Source: an uncultured Corynebacterium sp.
GTDB taxonomy: Bacteria; Actinomycetota; Actinomycetes; Mycobacteriales; Mycobacteriaceae
Direction of reading: 5' to 3'
DNA length: 23,377 nucleotides
NCBI RefSeq assembly: GCF_947253065.1
Contig: NZ_CAMXWS010000030.1
Location: 1 to 23,377, forward strand
Shown: piece after piece, positions 8,106 through 14,794 of the stretch
How the letters are laid out: each line of letters starts with the position of its first letter
Numbering within the stretch: position 1 is the first letter of the stretch
Notes under the pieces: model-generated
Seen by the model: the letters and a program-made list of their open reading frames with translations, nothing else
The model's database searches: none
Told to the model about the DNA's origin: nothing
Made by a program: the position numbers and the translations under genes

Positions 8106-8182
8106 GGCTGTAACACAGGGAACTATGCGCTGCATAGTTCCTGCGGTTTTCCAACGGCGGGGTGAACGGCGGGGTTACAGCC
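8106..8182. promoter_or_regulatory. Nested inverted repeats between CPBP gene and lcpB
   Basis: The inner element is a perfect 10-bp inverted repeat, GGAACTATGC (8119-8128) / GCATAGTTCC (8132-8141), around a 3-nt centre. A second pair of perfect 9-bp arms encloses it: GGCTGTAAC (8106-8114) and GTTACAGCC (8174-8182), the latter containing the CPBP stop codon. The element sits 58-80 bp upstream of the lcpB start. It could terminate the CPBP transcript, but no T-run follows on the - strand; or it could be an operator for lcpB. Direct repeats AACGGCGGGG lie at 8153-8162 and 8165-8174. Confidence 0.6.
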
Positions 8183-8885
8183 CCAACCAGCTCAGGTCGA
8201 GGAAGAGGTAGCCGAGGTAGGCAACTGCATCGATGAGAAAGTGCGCCAGGATGAGGGGCCAAATTTTGCCGGTGCGGTGGTAGAAGTAAGCGAAGATGAC
8301 ACCCATGACGAGATTGCCAAGACCAGCGGAAAAACCCTGGTAGAGGTGATAGGTGCCACGCAGGATGGCAGAGGCGGCGATCGCGCCTGCGAGGGGGACA
8401 CGGAGTTGGCGCAACCTGGTGAGCAGCCACATGACCACGACGGTCTCCTCGGCAAATGCATTGGCGGCTGACCAAACCAAAAGCAGGGGGACTTTGACGG
8501 CGTCGGTGGCGGGAATGACTTCCTTGGTTAGGCCGAACTGTAGGGAGGTGACGTAGAGGATCAGTCCGGGGATGCCGATCAGGGCAGCGAGACCGGCACC
8601 CCACGCCCAGTCGCGCCAGCGTGGGCGGGACAGAGAAGCGCCGAGCAGGAAGACAGCCAGGCCTCCCCAGGCGAAAAGAGTCGCGGCCGATGCGAGCTGC
8701 AAGGCGATGTCGAGCCAGGGGAGGGAAGAGGCGGCGTCGTTAAGCGTGGTGCTTTGTTGGTTGAGGGGTGTGGGCGCAAGCGCGGCGTCGATAAGTCGAA
8801 GTGCGGCGCGGATGCCGGACATGCCGAAAGTGATGGCGAGAACGAGTGTGACCTCGCAGAAGAGGCGGCGCCGATCGGTGGTCAT
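8175..8885 (-). CDS. CPBP family intramembrane metalloprotease
   Basis: Multi-pass membrane protein of 236 residues with about seven hydrophobic segments and the CPBP (Abi/CAAX protease) motif set: Glu146-Glu147 in AFAEETVVV, RGTYH with His180, and LAHFLID with His215. These are the predicted metal-site and catalytic residues of Rce1-like glutamate proteases. The usual EExxxR arginine of motif 1 is not in place (EETVVVM); the arginine comes later in LLTRLRQL. I recall a similar pattern from actinobacterial members, so it may still be active. The substrate is unknown. The start at 8885 is supported by a TACAGT box 6 nt upstream, implying a leaderless mRNA. It is divergent from pheA across 24 bp. 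Confidence 0.85.
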   Translation of the reverse strand: MTTDRRRLFCEVTLVLAITFGMSGIRAALRLIDAALAPTPLNQQSTTLNDAASSLPWLDIALQLASAATLFAWGGLAVFLLGASLSRPRWRDWAWGAGLAALIGIPGLILYVTSLQFGLTKEVIPATDAVKVPLLLVWSAANAFAEETVVVMWLLTRLRQLRVPLAGAIAASAILRGTYHLYQGFSAGLGNLVMGVIFAYFYHRTGKIWPLILAHFLIDAVAYLGYLFLDLSWLGL

Positions 8886-8909
8886 GGGTCAACTGTAGGC
8901 TGGGTGACC
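8886..8909. promoter_or_regulatory. Overlapping divergent leaderless promoters (CPBP / pheA)
   Basis: This 24-bp gap between two divergent start codons contains TACAGT on the - strand (8897-8892), 6 nt from the CPBP ATG, and TAGGCT on the + strand (8896-8901), 8 nt from the pheA ATG. The two hexamers share positions 8896-8897. Neither gene has a Shine-Dalgarno sequence. Any -35 elements would lie inside the opposite coding sequence. Confidence 0.5.
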
Positions 8910-9833
8910 ATGAGTACGACTGTTGCGTACCTGGGCCCTGCCGGGACGTTCACTGAGGAAGCGTTGTGGTTATTCCGCGACCATATTGCAGGCGAAATCA
9001 CGCCATTGCCCGTTGAATCGCCGTCGGCTGCGCTGAATGCGGTGCGTGAAGGCCGCGCGCAATATGCCGTTGTGGCGATTGAGAATTCGGTCGATGGTGC
9101 GGTGACCAGCACGTCTGACGCATTCGTCGAGGGCGGCGGGGTGATGATCTACCGCGAGGTGGAGCTGTCCATCAGCTTCGCCATCATGACGCGGCCGGGC
9201 TTTTCGCTGAGCGATGCAAAGCGCTTTTCGACGCATCCGGTAGCCCACCGCCAAGTCCGCGGCTGGTTGGAGGAGAACCTGCCTGGTGTGGCATTCAGCG
9301 CGGCACCGTCGAATGCTGCGGCGGCGAAGGCTGTAGCTGAGGGGGAGGCTGATGTGGCTGCTGCCCCGCGCCGGGCGGCGGACCTGTTTGGGCTGGAAGT
9401 ACATGCGGAAGGCATCGCGGACATGAGTGAGGCGCGCACCCGCTTCGTGCTGGCTGGGCCGGTGGGTGTGCCCACGCAGCGGACAGGCAATGACCGCACG
9501 TCGGTGGTGTTCCAGCTGCCGAATGAGCCGGGAACTTTGGTCGGTGCGCTGCAGGAATTCGCATACCGTGGGGTGGATATGACGCGCATTGAGTCGCGTC
9601 CGACGCGCAAGACGGCGAATACCTATAACTTCTACGTTGACCTCGTTGGCCACATTGAGGATGTGCCGGTGGCTGAGGCGCTGCGCTCGTTGTGGCTGCG
9701 CGCAACCACCATCGCTTTTTTGGGTTCCTGGCCCCGCTTCGATGGTGTGACAGAGGAACGGGTCGTTGATCCGGAACGTCTTGAACAGGCAGAACAATGG
9801 GTCCGTGCGGCCCGGGAAGGAACATCATGTTGA
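8910..9833 (+). CDS. pheA: Prephenate dehydratase
   Basis: Converts prephenate to phenylpyruvate in phenylalanine biosynthesis. The 307-residue monofunctional protein has no chorismate mutase domain. The catalytic PDT domain (about 4-182) begins VAYLGPAGTF and includes AIENSVDGAV and the active-site TRF motif at 177-179 (EARTRFVL). The C-terminal ACT domain (about 196-275) has the phenylalanine-binding motifs NEPGTLVGAL and ESRP (228-231), so feedback inhibition by phenylalanine is expected. The ATG at 8910 fits the family N-terminus; a GTG two codons earlier (8904) is possible, while an in-frame extension back to 8754 would overlap the divergent CPBP gene and is rejected. The last 7 bases overlap the phosphatase gene, indicating coupled translation. 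Confidence 0.97.
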   Translation: MSTTVAYLGPAGTFTEEALWLFRDHIAGEITPLPVESPSAALNAVREGRAQYAVVAIENSVDGAVTSTSDAFVEGGGVMIYREVELSISFAIMTRPGFSLSDAKRFSTHPVAHRQVRGWLEENLPGVAFSAAPSNAAAAKAVAEGEADVAAAPRRAADLFGLEVHAEGIADMSEARTRFVLAGPVGVPTQRTGNDRTSVVFQLPNEPGTLVGALQEFAYRGVDMTRIESRPTRKTANTYNFYVDLVGHIEDVPVAEALRSLWLRATTIAFLGSWPRFDGVTEERVVDPERLEQAEQWVRAAREGTSC

Positions 9834-10456
9834 TCTTGTTGCGTCATGGCCAGACCACGTCGAATGTGGATCACAAGTTGGATACGCTTCTCCCCGGCGC
9901 TGAGCTGACGGAGCTCGGCCGCGAGCAGGCGAAGGCTGCCGGCGAAGATATCTTGGCTAATTACGACGTTGACCGCGTGATTTCCTCCCTGGCCACGCGT
10001 GCGAAGCAGACGGCGCAGATCGGCTTCGGTGAGCGCTTCGCCGCTATCCCCGCCGTCGACGGAATCCACGAGGTCAACGCCGGGCGGTGGGAGATGCACA
10101 ATTCGGTCGAAGCGCACACCGCTTACCTGGGGGCGTTCCGCGGTTTCTACCGTCGCGAGCCGGATGCGCTTATCGACGGTGGTGATACCCTGCACACCTT
10201 CCTCACCCGTTACAAGGGCGGTTTGCTCCCATATGCAGCACAGGAGGGAACGACGGTGGCGGTGTCGCACGGCGGTGCGATCCGTGCTTTCGCTGCGAAT
10301 GCGTGCGAGATCGATCCGGATTTCGCGGATGCGAGCTACCTGCCGAATTGCAAGTATCTGGTGATTGACCCGGCGGCCGGTCCGACCGGTGACCCGGTGG
10401 AGGATTTCGGCCAGTGGCGCGTGGTGCGCTGGGCTGATTACCCGTTGCCGAGCTAA
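9827..10456 (+). CDS. Histidine phosphatase (phosphoglycerate mutase family)
   Basis: Cytosolic histidine phosphatase superfamily protein of 209 residues. The catalytic RHG motif gives Arg6-His7, with Arg58 (ATRAK), acid Glu82 (HEVNAGRWE) and second His148 (VSHGG). The size and the lack of the long insertions of glycolytic GpmA suggest a phosphatase of unknown substrate rather than the glycolytic mutase. The start at 9827 follows a GGGAAGG ribosome binding site (9814-9820) by 6 nt and overlaps pheA by 7 bp; the reading frame extends upstream to 9797 but that would delay the RHG motif. The pairing with pheA is conserved in mycobacteria as I remember it. Its TAA stop overlaps the stop of the convergent metallopeptidase gene within CTAA. 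Confidence 0.92.
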   Translation: MLILLRHGQTTSNVDHKLDTLLPGAELTELGREQAKAAGEDILANYDVDRVISSLATRAKQTAQIGFGERFAAIPAVDGIHEVNAGRWEMHNSVEAHTAYLGAFRGFYRREPDALIDGGDTLHTFLTRYKGGLLPYAAQEGTTVAVSHGGAIRAFAANACEIDPDFADASYLPNCKYLVIDPAAGPTGDPVEDFGQWRVVRWADYPLPS

Positions 10457-10803
10457 CCCCAGCCCAGGTGGTGCAGTTCGTGCTCTTCGAGCCCGAAATA
10501 GTGGCCGACCTCGTGGAAGACGGTCACCTTCACCTCGTGGCGTAGTTCTTCCTCGTCGGCGCACAGGTCCTCGAGGGCGTTTTTGTAAATAAACACCGCA
10601 TCGGGCAGAAACCCAGTGTGGTTGGCGTGCTGCTCAGGAAGTGGCACGCCTTCGAAGAGTCCGAGGAGTCCCGGCTCGTCCTCGTTATAGGGCCGTGCAA
10701 GCACGACCATATTGGTCATCTTGCGTGCGAATTCCTCGGGGATTTCATCGAGGGCATCGTTGATCATGTCCTCGAAAACCTTGTCGCTGACAGGCTCCAT
10801 CAT
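10453..10803 (-). CDS. Zincin-like metallopeptidase family protein
   Basis: Small (116 residues) cytosolic zincin-like protein with HEVGHYFG at 97-104: His97, Glu98, His101 and Gly104 form the HExxHxxG part, with His108 a likely third ligand, ending in LHHLGWG. This matches the DUF1025 / minimal zincin family (PF06262), common in actinobacteria. Activity and substrate are unproven for the family as far as I know. The start is the first of two tandem ATGs (10803); it overlaps the TGA of the upstream septum-formation gene as ATGA (10803-10800), so translation is probably coupled. The stop overlaps that of the histidine phosphatase (CTAA, 10453-10456). Confidence 0.88.
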   Translation of the reverse strand: MMEPVSDKVFEDMINDALDEIPEEFARKMTNMVVLARPYNEDEPGLLGLFEGVPLPEQHANHTGFLPDAVFIYKNALEDLCADEEELRHEVKVTVFHEVGHYFGLEEHELHHLGWG

Positions 10804-11873
10804 GGCTGGGGAGCAGCGTTTTCGGTGTTCTCAGTGTTGCCAGCTTCCTGCTGGCGCTTTTGTTCCTCACGCAGCGGGCGACGCTCCGGCGGTGCCTTCG
10901 GGGTGTGCCCATCGACCTTGATGGCTTCGCGCCCGTCCTTGGCGGTGCCGGTGATGGGAGCGAACTTACCGTCCTTCGGGGAGACAAGACCACAGTTGAC
11001 GGAACGGCTCCCACCATCCCATGCCTGGTAGGGGATGGTTCCCCAGTACACCTGCAGGGTGGATTGGTAGAGGTTTTCTTCCCCACCGAGGTAGTCCTCC
11101 GCAGCCTTGGCGCAAACGGCACCGAGGTGCTTGTCCTGGTCCTCGGCCGAAGGAGTGCGGTCAGGGAAGACCGGGGCGAGATCGATCTTGCCGGTCACCT
11201 CAATGTGGTGCGGTTCGGCGCAATCGATGGCACGCAGATTATTGGCCTCGTCGGTGACTTCGCAGGTACCCGGCTCAGCAACACGGGCTTGGTCCTGCTC
11301 AGCGGCGTGGCCAACGGTGAGGATCGGTGTGCCGTCAGTATCGGTTTCCTGCAGGCCACACAACATAGTGCGGTCGCCTTCCTCCCACGCTTCAGCGGGC
11401 GGGAGGATCGGGGCGATGGAATAGCGGCCGGAGGGATCGTAGCGGCCGTTCAGATAACGGATCGAAGCTGTGCGGCAGAGCTCCTCACGCAATTGCGCCT
11501 GACGTGTTGGGTTCGGAGCGGGAGCGTCCGGCCCAAATTCGGAGGTGGGATACGTGTTCAAATCCTCACGGGAAGAAACCTCAAAACGGTGCTCGTTATT
11601 ACAGTCCGTCTCGGTGAACCCGGTGACAGCACCATCAGCGCCAATATCCCAGGTCAAGCACGCGCCACTATCAGCAGCAGTGAAGGATGGCGTGGCATCT
11701 TCATCATCGGCTGCGACATTGCTGGTGTGCGGGGCAGGCGGGGCCTCTTCCGGGGCGCTCGTGGTGAAACCGGTGGAGGCAGCGTAAGTGCCCATGCCCA
11801 ATGCACCTGCCAGTATTGCTACCAGCACTGTGCGCAGAGCTGATGTGCTCAGCGAGGATTTCCGTGCAGCCAT
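10800..11873 (-). CDS. Septum formation family membrane-anchored protein
   Basis: Predicted exported protein with an N-terminal membrane helix (about residues 10-32) and two copies of the Septum_form module (PF13845 type). Each module carries a GxC...DCxxxHxxEV pattern: GACLTW then DCNNEHRFEV, and GTCEVT then DCAEPHHIEV. Eight cysteines fall in two sets of four, which suggests disulfides outside the membrane. The C-terminal 40 residues are charged and low-complexity (RRPLREEQKRQQ). The ortholog lies next to the zincin gene and serS in mycobacteria, as I remember. The role in septation comes from the family name only. I chose ATG 11873 (MAARKSS) because GGAG lies just upstream; starts at 11882 or 11885 would add three or four residues. 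It is divergent from serS and overlaps the zincin start. Confidence 0.85.
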   Translation of the reverse strand: MAARKSSLSTSALRTVLVAILAGALGMGTYAASTGFTTSAPEEAPPAPHTSNVAADDEDATPSFTAADSGACLTWDIGADGAVTGFTETDCNNEHRFEVSSREDLNTYPTSEFGPDAPAPNPTRQAQLREELCRTASIRYLNGRYDPSGRYSIAPILPPAEAWEEGDRTMLCGLQETDTDGTPILTVGHAAEQDQARVAEPGTCEVTDEANNLRAIDCAEPHHIEVTGKIDLAPVFPDRTPSAEDQDKHLGAVCAKAAEDYLGGEENLYQSTLQVYWGTIPYQAWDGGSRSVNCGLVSPKDGKFAPITGTAKDGREAIKVDGHTPKAPPERRPLREEQKRQQEAGNTENTENAAPQP

Positions 11874-11919
11874 GGTCTCCATCATGCCTTATGTGGGGCC
11901 ACGAGCTCACCCCACGGGG

Positions 11920-11933
11920 TAGGGTTAGTAGCC
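11920..11933 (+). promoter_or_regulatory. Leaderless -10 element of serS
   Basis: TAGGGT (11920-11925) lies 8 nt before the GTG start at 11934, with no Shine-Dalgarno in between. The transcript would begin at or next to the GTG. I see no T-box-like structure in the 48-bp gap before serS. Confidence 0.45.
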
Positions 11934-13196
11934 GTGATCGATCTCAAATTTCTGCGTGAAAACCCTGACGTTGCCCGTGCCTCCCAGCAGGCTCGTGGTG
12001 AAGACCCGGCGCTCGTGGACCAGCTCCTCGCAGCTGATGAAGAGCGTCGCGCCAGTATCCAGAAGGCGGATGAGCTGCGCGGTGAGCAGAAGGCCTTTGG
12101 CAAGAAGATCGGCCAGGCCGCTCCCGAGGACCGTCCCGCTTTGTTGGAAGGTTCCAATGAGCTGAAGGAGAAGGTCAAGGCGGCGGAAGAGGCGCAGAAG
12201 GCGGCGGAGGAAAACGTCGCAAAGCTGCAGTACCAGATCGCGAATATCGTCGAAGGTGCCCCTGCTGGCGGCGAAGAAGATTTCATTGTGCTGGAGCACG
12301 TCGGTGAAGTGCCGGAATTCGATTTCGAGGTCAAAGACCACCTCGATCTCGGTGAGGCGCTTGGCATTATTGATATGAAGCGTGGCACGAAGGTCGGTGG
12401 CGCGCGCTTCTACTACCTCGTCGATGATGGTGCGTGGATGCAGCTGGGCATGCTCATGCTGGCTGCACAGAAGGCACGTGAGGCTGGTTTCAAAGTCATG
12501 GTCCCGCCGGTGCTGGTGCGCCCGGAGATCATGCAGGGAACTGGCTTCCTGGATGCGCACGATGAGGAGATTTACTACCTCGAGCGCGATGACATGTACC
12601 TGGTAGGCACCTCCGAGGTCGCGTTGGCTGGCTACCACAAGGACGAGATCATCGACCTTTCTGATGGCCCGCTGCTGTACGCCGGTTGGTCCTCCTGCTT
12701 CCGCCGTGAGGCCGGTTCTTATGGCAAGGACACGAAGGGCATTTTGCGCGTCCACCAGTTCGACAAACTAGAGATGTTCGCCTACTGCAAGCCGGAAGAT
12801 GCAGAGGAAATGCACCAGAAGCTCCTCGGCCTTGAGCGCGAGATGCTCGCCGCAGTTGAGGTGCCGTACCGCATCATCGACGTTGCTGCAGGTGACCTTG
12901 GTTCTTCGGCCGCTCGTAAGTACGACACTGAGGCGTGGGTGCCGTCGCAGGACACCTACCGCGAGCTGACCTCTACCTCGAATTGCACGACCTTCCAGGG
13001 CCGCCGCCTAGGCACTCGCTACCGTGATGAGGACGGCAAAACGCAGACTGCTGCAACGCTCAACGGCACGCTGGCCACGACGCGTTGGCTCGTAGCCATC
13101 CTGGAAAACAACCAGCGTGCGGATGGCTCTGTTGTGGTCCCTGAAGCTCTGCGCCCATGGGTGGGCAAGGACGTTCTGACACCGAAGAAGGGATAG
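11934..13196 (+). CDS. serS: Seryl-tRNA synthetase
   Basis: Charges tRNA-Ser (and tRNA-Sec where present) with serine. It has the full class II layout in 420 residues: an N-terminal antiparallel coiled-coil arm (about 25-105, rich in Glu, Lys and Ala) for the tRNA variable arm, the TSE motif (226-228), motif 2 FRREAGSYGKDTKG (256-269), and motif 3 around NGTLATTRWLVAILENNQ (377-394). The start is GTG: the family N-terminus MIDLKFLRENPDV begins exactly there. It is first gene of a tight + strand run with two acyltransferases (7-bp gap) and a HAD phosphatase, and divergent from the septum-formation gene. Confidence 0.98.
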   Translation: MIDLKFLRENPDVARASQQARGEDPALVDQLLAADEERRASIQKADELRGEQKAFGKKIGQAAPEDRPALLEGSNELKEKVKAAEEAQKAAEENVAKLQYQIANIVEGAPAGGEEDFIVLEHVGEVPEFDFEVKDHLDLGEALGIIDMKRGTKVGGARFYYLVDDGAWMQLGMLMLAAQKAREAGFKVMVPPVLVRPEIMQGTGFLDAHDEEIYYLERDDMYLVGTSEVALAGYHKDEIIDLSDGPLLYAGWSSCFRREAGSYGKDTKGILRVHQFDKLEMFAYCKPEDAEEMHQKLLGLEREMLAAVEVPYRIIDVAAGDLGSSAARKYDTEAWVPSQDTYRELTSTSNCTTFQGRRLGTRYRDEDGKTQTAATLNGTLATTRWLVAILENNQRADGSVVVPEALRPWVGKDVLTPKKG

Positions 13197-13203
13197 AAAC
13201 ACT

Positions 13204-14055
13204 ATGCGCCGTTTCCACCGTCTGTTTAACGTCCCCGATGATTTCCAACGCCCAGACCCGCACCCGGTGGAATCCAAAGAGCGGTTCTACCAGGGCATTA
13301 TCCTTGGCTTCAAGAAGATCATGCAGGCCCAAGGACTGCAGTTCTACGTCAACGGGGCGGAGAATGTGCCCACGGAAGACGGCGCGCTGTTCGTGATCAA
13401 CCACACTGGTTATTACGACTTCATCATCGCTGGTATTGGCCCGCACCTGCGGGGCAATCGCCTGGTGCGCTTCATGGCGAAGAAAGAGGTCTTCGACATG
13501 AAGGTCGTCGGATCGCTCATGCGTGGCATGAAGCACGTGCCGGTTGACCGTTCAGCAGGTGCTGCGTCGATCAAGGAAGCGACGAAGTGGCTGCGCAGCG
13601 GCGGTTTCGTGGGGATCTTCCCGGAATCCACCATTTCCCGTTCCTTCGAATTGGCGGAATTCAAAACTGGCGCGGCACGCATCGCAGATGAGGCTGGTGT
13701 GCCGATGATCCCGACGGTGATCTGGGGTTCCCAACGCCTGTTGACGAAGGGATTGAAGAAGAATCTCGGTCGTTCACACACGCCGATCATCGTTTCCTAT
13801 GGCGAGCCCGTGATCACCACGGGCGACCCGGAGCGCGATACCGAACGCGTGAAGGAAGCAATGCAAAAGCTTCTCGACGCTAATAGGGCCGAGTACGAAG
13901 AGCGCTTTGGCCCCTTCCCGGATGGTTTGGACTGGATGCCGGCTTCCCTGGGTGGTTCTGCACCGACCTTGGAAGAGGCGAATGAGATCCTCGCTCGTGA
14001 GCGTGAGGAGAAGCGTAAAGCGAAGGAAGCTAAGCAGGCGAAAGGCGGATCCTGA
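13204..14055 (+). CDS. 1-acylglycerol-3-phosphate acyltransferase-like (PlsC), first copy
   Basis: Lysophospholipid acyltransferase family protein of 283 residues. The catalytic HxxxxD motif is NHTGYYD with His67 and Asp72. The block II region reads KHVPVDRS (about 110-117). Block III is FPEST (139-143), with Ser in place of the usual Gly of FPEGT. The C-terminal 20 residues are charged (EREEKRKAKEAKQ). It likely acylates a lysophospholipid or a related glycolipid at the membrane; which one is unknown. It starts 7 bp after serS, with an AAGGGA about 10 nt upstream, and its TGA overlaps the ATG of the second copy (TGATG at 14053-14057). The two neighbours share NH(T/I)GYYDF, RYMAKKE-like and FKTGAARIA segments, so they are a tandem duplication. 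Confidence 0.9.
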   Translation: MRRFHRLFNVPDDFQRPDPHPVESKERFYQGIILGFKKIMQAQGLQFYVNGAENVPTEDGALFVINHTGYYDFIIAGIGPHLRGNRLVRFMAKKEVFDMKVVGSLMRGMKHVPVDRSAGAASIKEATKWLRSGGFVGIFPESTISRSFELAEFKTGAARIADEAGVPMIPTVIWGSQRLLTKGLKKNLGRSHTPIIVSYGEPVITTGDPERDTERVKEAMQKLLDANRAEYEERFGPFPDGLDWMPASLGGSAPTLEEANEILAREREEKRKAKEAKQAKGGS

Positions 14056-14789
14056 TGAGTGTGCCGAAGGGGTACCGCGCTGACAGCCATGTTTTCCTGG
14101 TGCCGGAAGATGCGCCGGTCACCCCAATTCAGCCGGGGTGGCGCCGTGAATACATGTACCGGCTGATCAAGGCCACTGTGACTAAAGTGTTGCGCCTGCA
14201 GGGCGCGCGGTTCTACGTTCACGGTCTTGAGCATGTTCCTGCTGAAGGTCCTGTGATTATTGCGGGCAACCACATTGGTTATTACGACTTCATTTCCGGT
14301 GCACTCCCCGGTCTGCTGCGTGGTCACCGGCCGACGCGGTACATGGCCAAGAAGGAACTCTTTGATCACTGGCTGATGGGCCCGATCTCTCGTGCAGTCG
14401 GCCACGTTGAGGTGGACCGCTCCTTGGGTGCAGCCAGTATTGATGAGGCAGTCAAGCGCCTGGGAGAAGGCGAGCTGATCGGCATCTATCCGGAAGGCAC
14501 CCTGTCTGAAACGCTTGAATTGAAGCAGTTCAAAACTGGTGCCGCCCGGATCGCGCAGGCTTCTGGTGCGCCGTTGATTCCCATTGGCACATGGGGAACG
14601 CAGCGCTTCTGGGTCAAGGCCGGCCGCAAGGAAATGGGGCGCGCACACATTCCAGTGCTCACGCTCATCGGTCCGCCGATTGATACGACGGGCACGGCGG
14701 AGGAAGTGACGGAGAGGCTGAAACGGGCCGTCGATAAGCTTGTTGCTCGTGCGCGTGAACAGTATGCCGAACTAGAAAACGGGAGGTAA
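14055..14789 (+). CDS. 1-acylglycerol-3-phosphate acyltransferase-like (PlsC), second copy
   Basis: Paralogue of the preceding gene, 244 residues, same family. It has NHIGYYD with His73 and Asp78, GHVEVDRS (about 116-123), and the canonical block III YPEGT (145-149), unlike the FPEST of the first copy. It lacks the charged C-terminal tail. The start codon overlaps the previous stop by one base, and no separate ribosome binding site is visible, so translation is probably by reinitiation. I recall acyltransferases next to a HAD phosphatase in M. tuberculosis (the Rv3813c-Rv3816c region), so the set is probably ancient and works together in lipid synthesis. That link is inference. Confidence 0.92.
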   Translation: MSVPKGYRADSHVFLVPEDAPVTPIQPGWRREYMYRLIKATVTKVLRLQGARFYVHGLEHVPAEGPVIIAGNHIGYYDFISGALPGLLRGHRPTRYMAKKELFDHWLMGPISRAVGHVEVDRSLGAASIDEAVKRLGEGELIGIYPEGTLSETLELKQFKTGAARIAQASGAPLIPIGTWGTQRFWVKAGRKEMGRAHIPVLTLIGPPIDTTGTAEEVTERLKRAVDKLVARAREQYAELENGR

Positions 14790-14794
14790 AAGCG

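Noticed and set aside
8754..8909. N-terminal extension of pheA by 52 residues
   Set aside because: It would overlap the divergent CPBP gene, and the family N-terminus VAYLGPAGTF begins just after the ATG at 8910.
11886..11933. T-box or other tRNA-sensing leader upstream of serS
   Set aside because: The gap is only 48 bp and serS appears leaderless; no such structure can fit.
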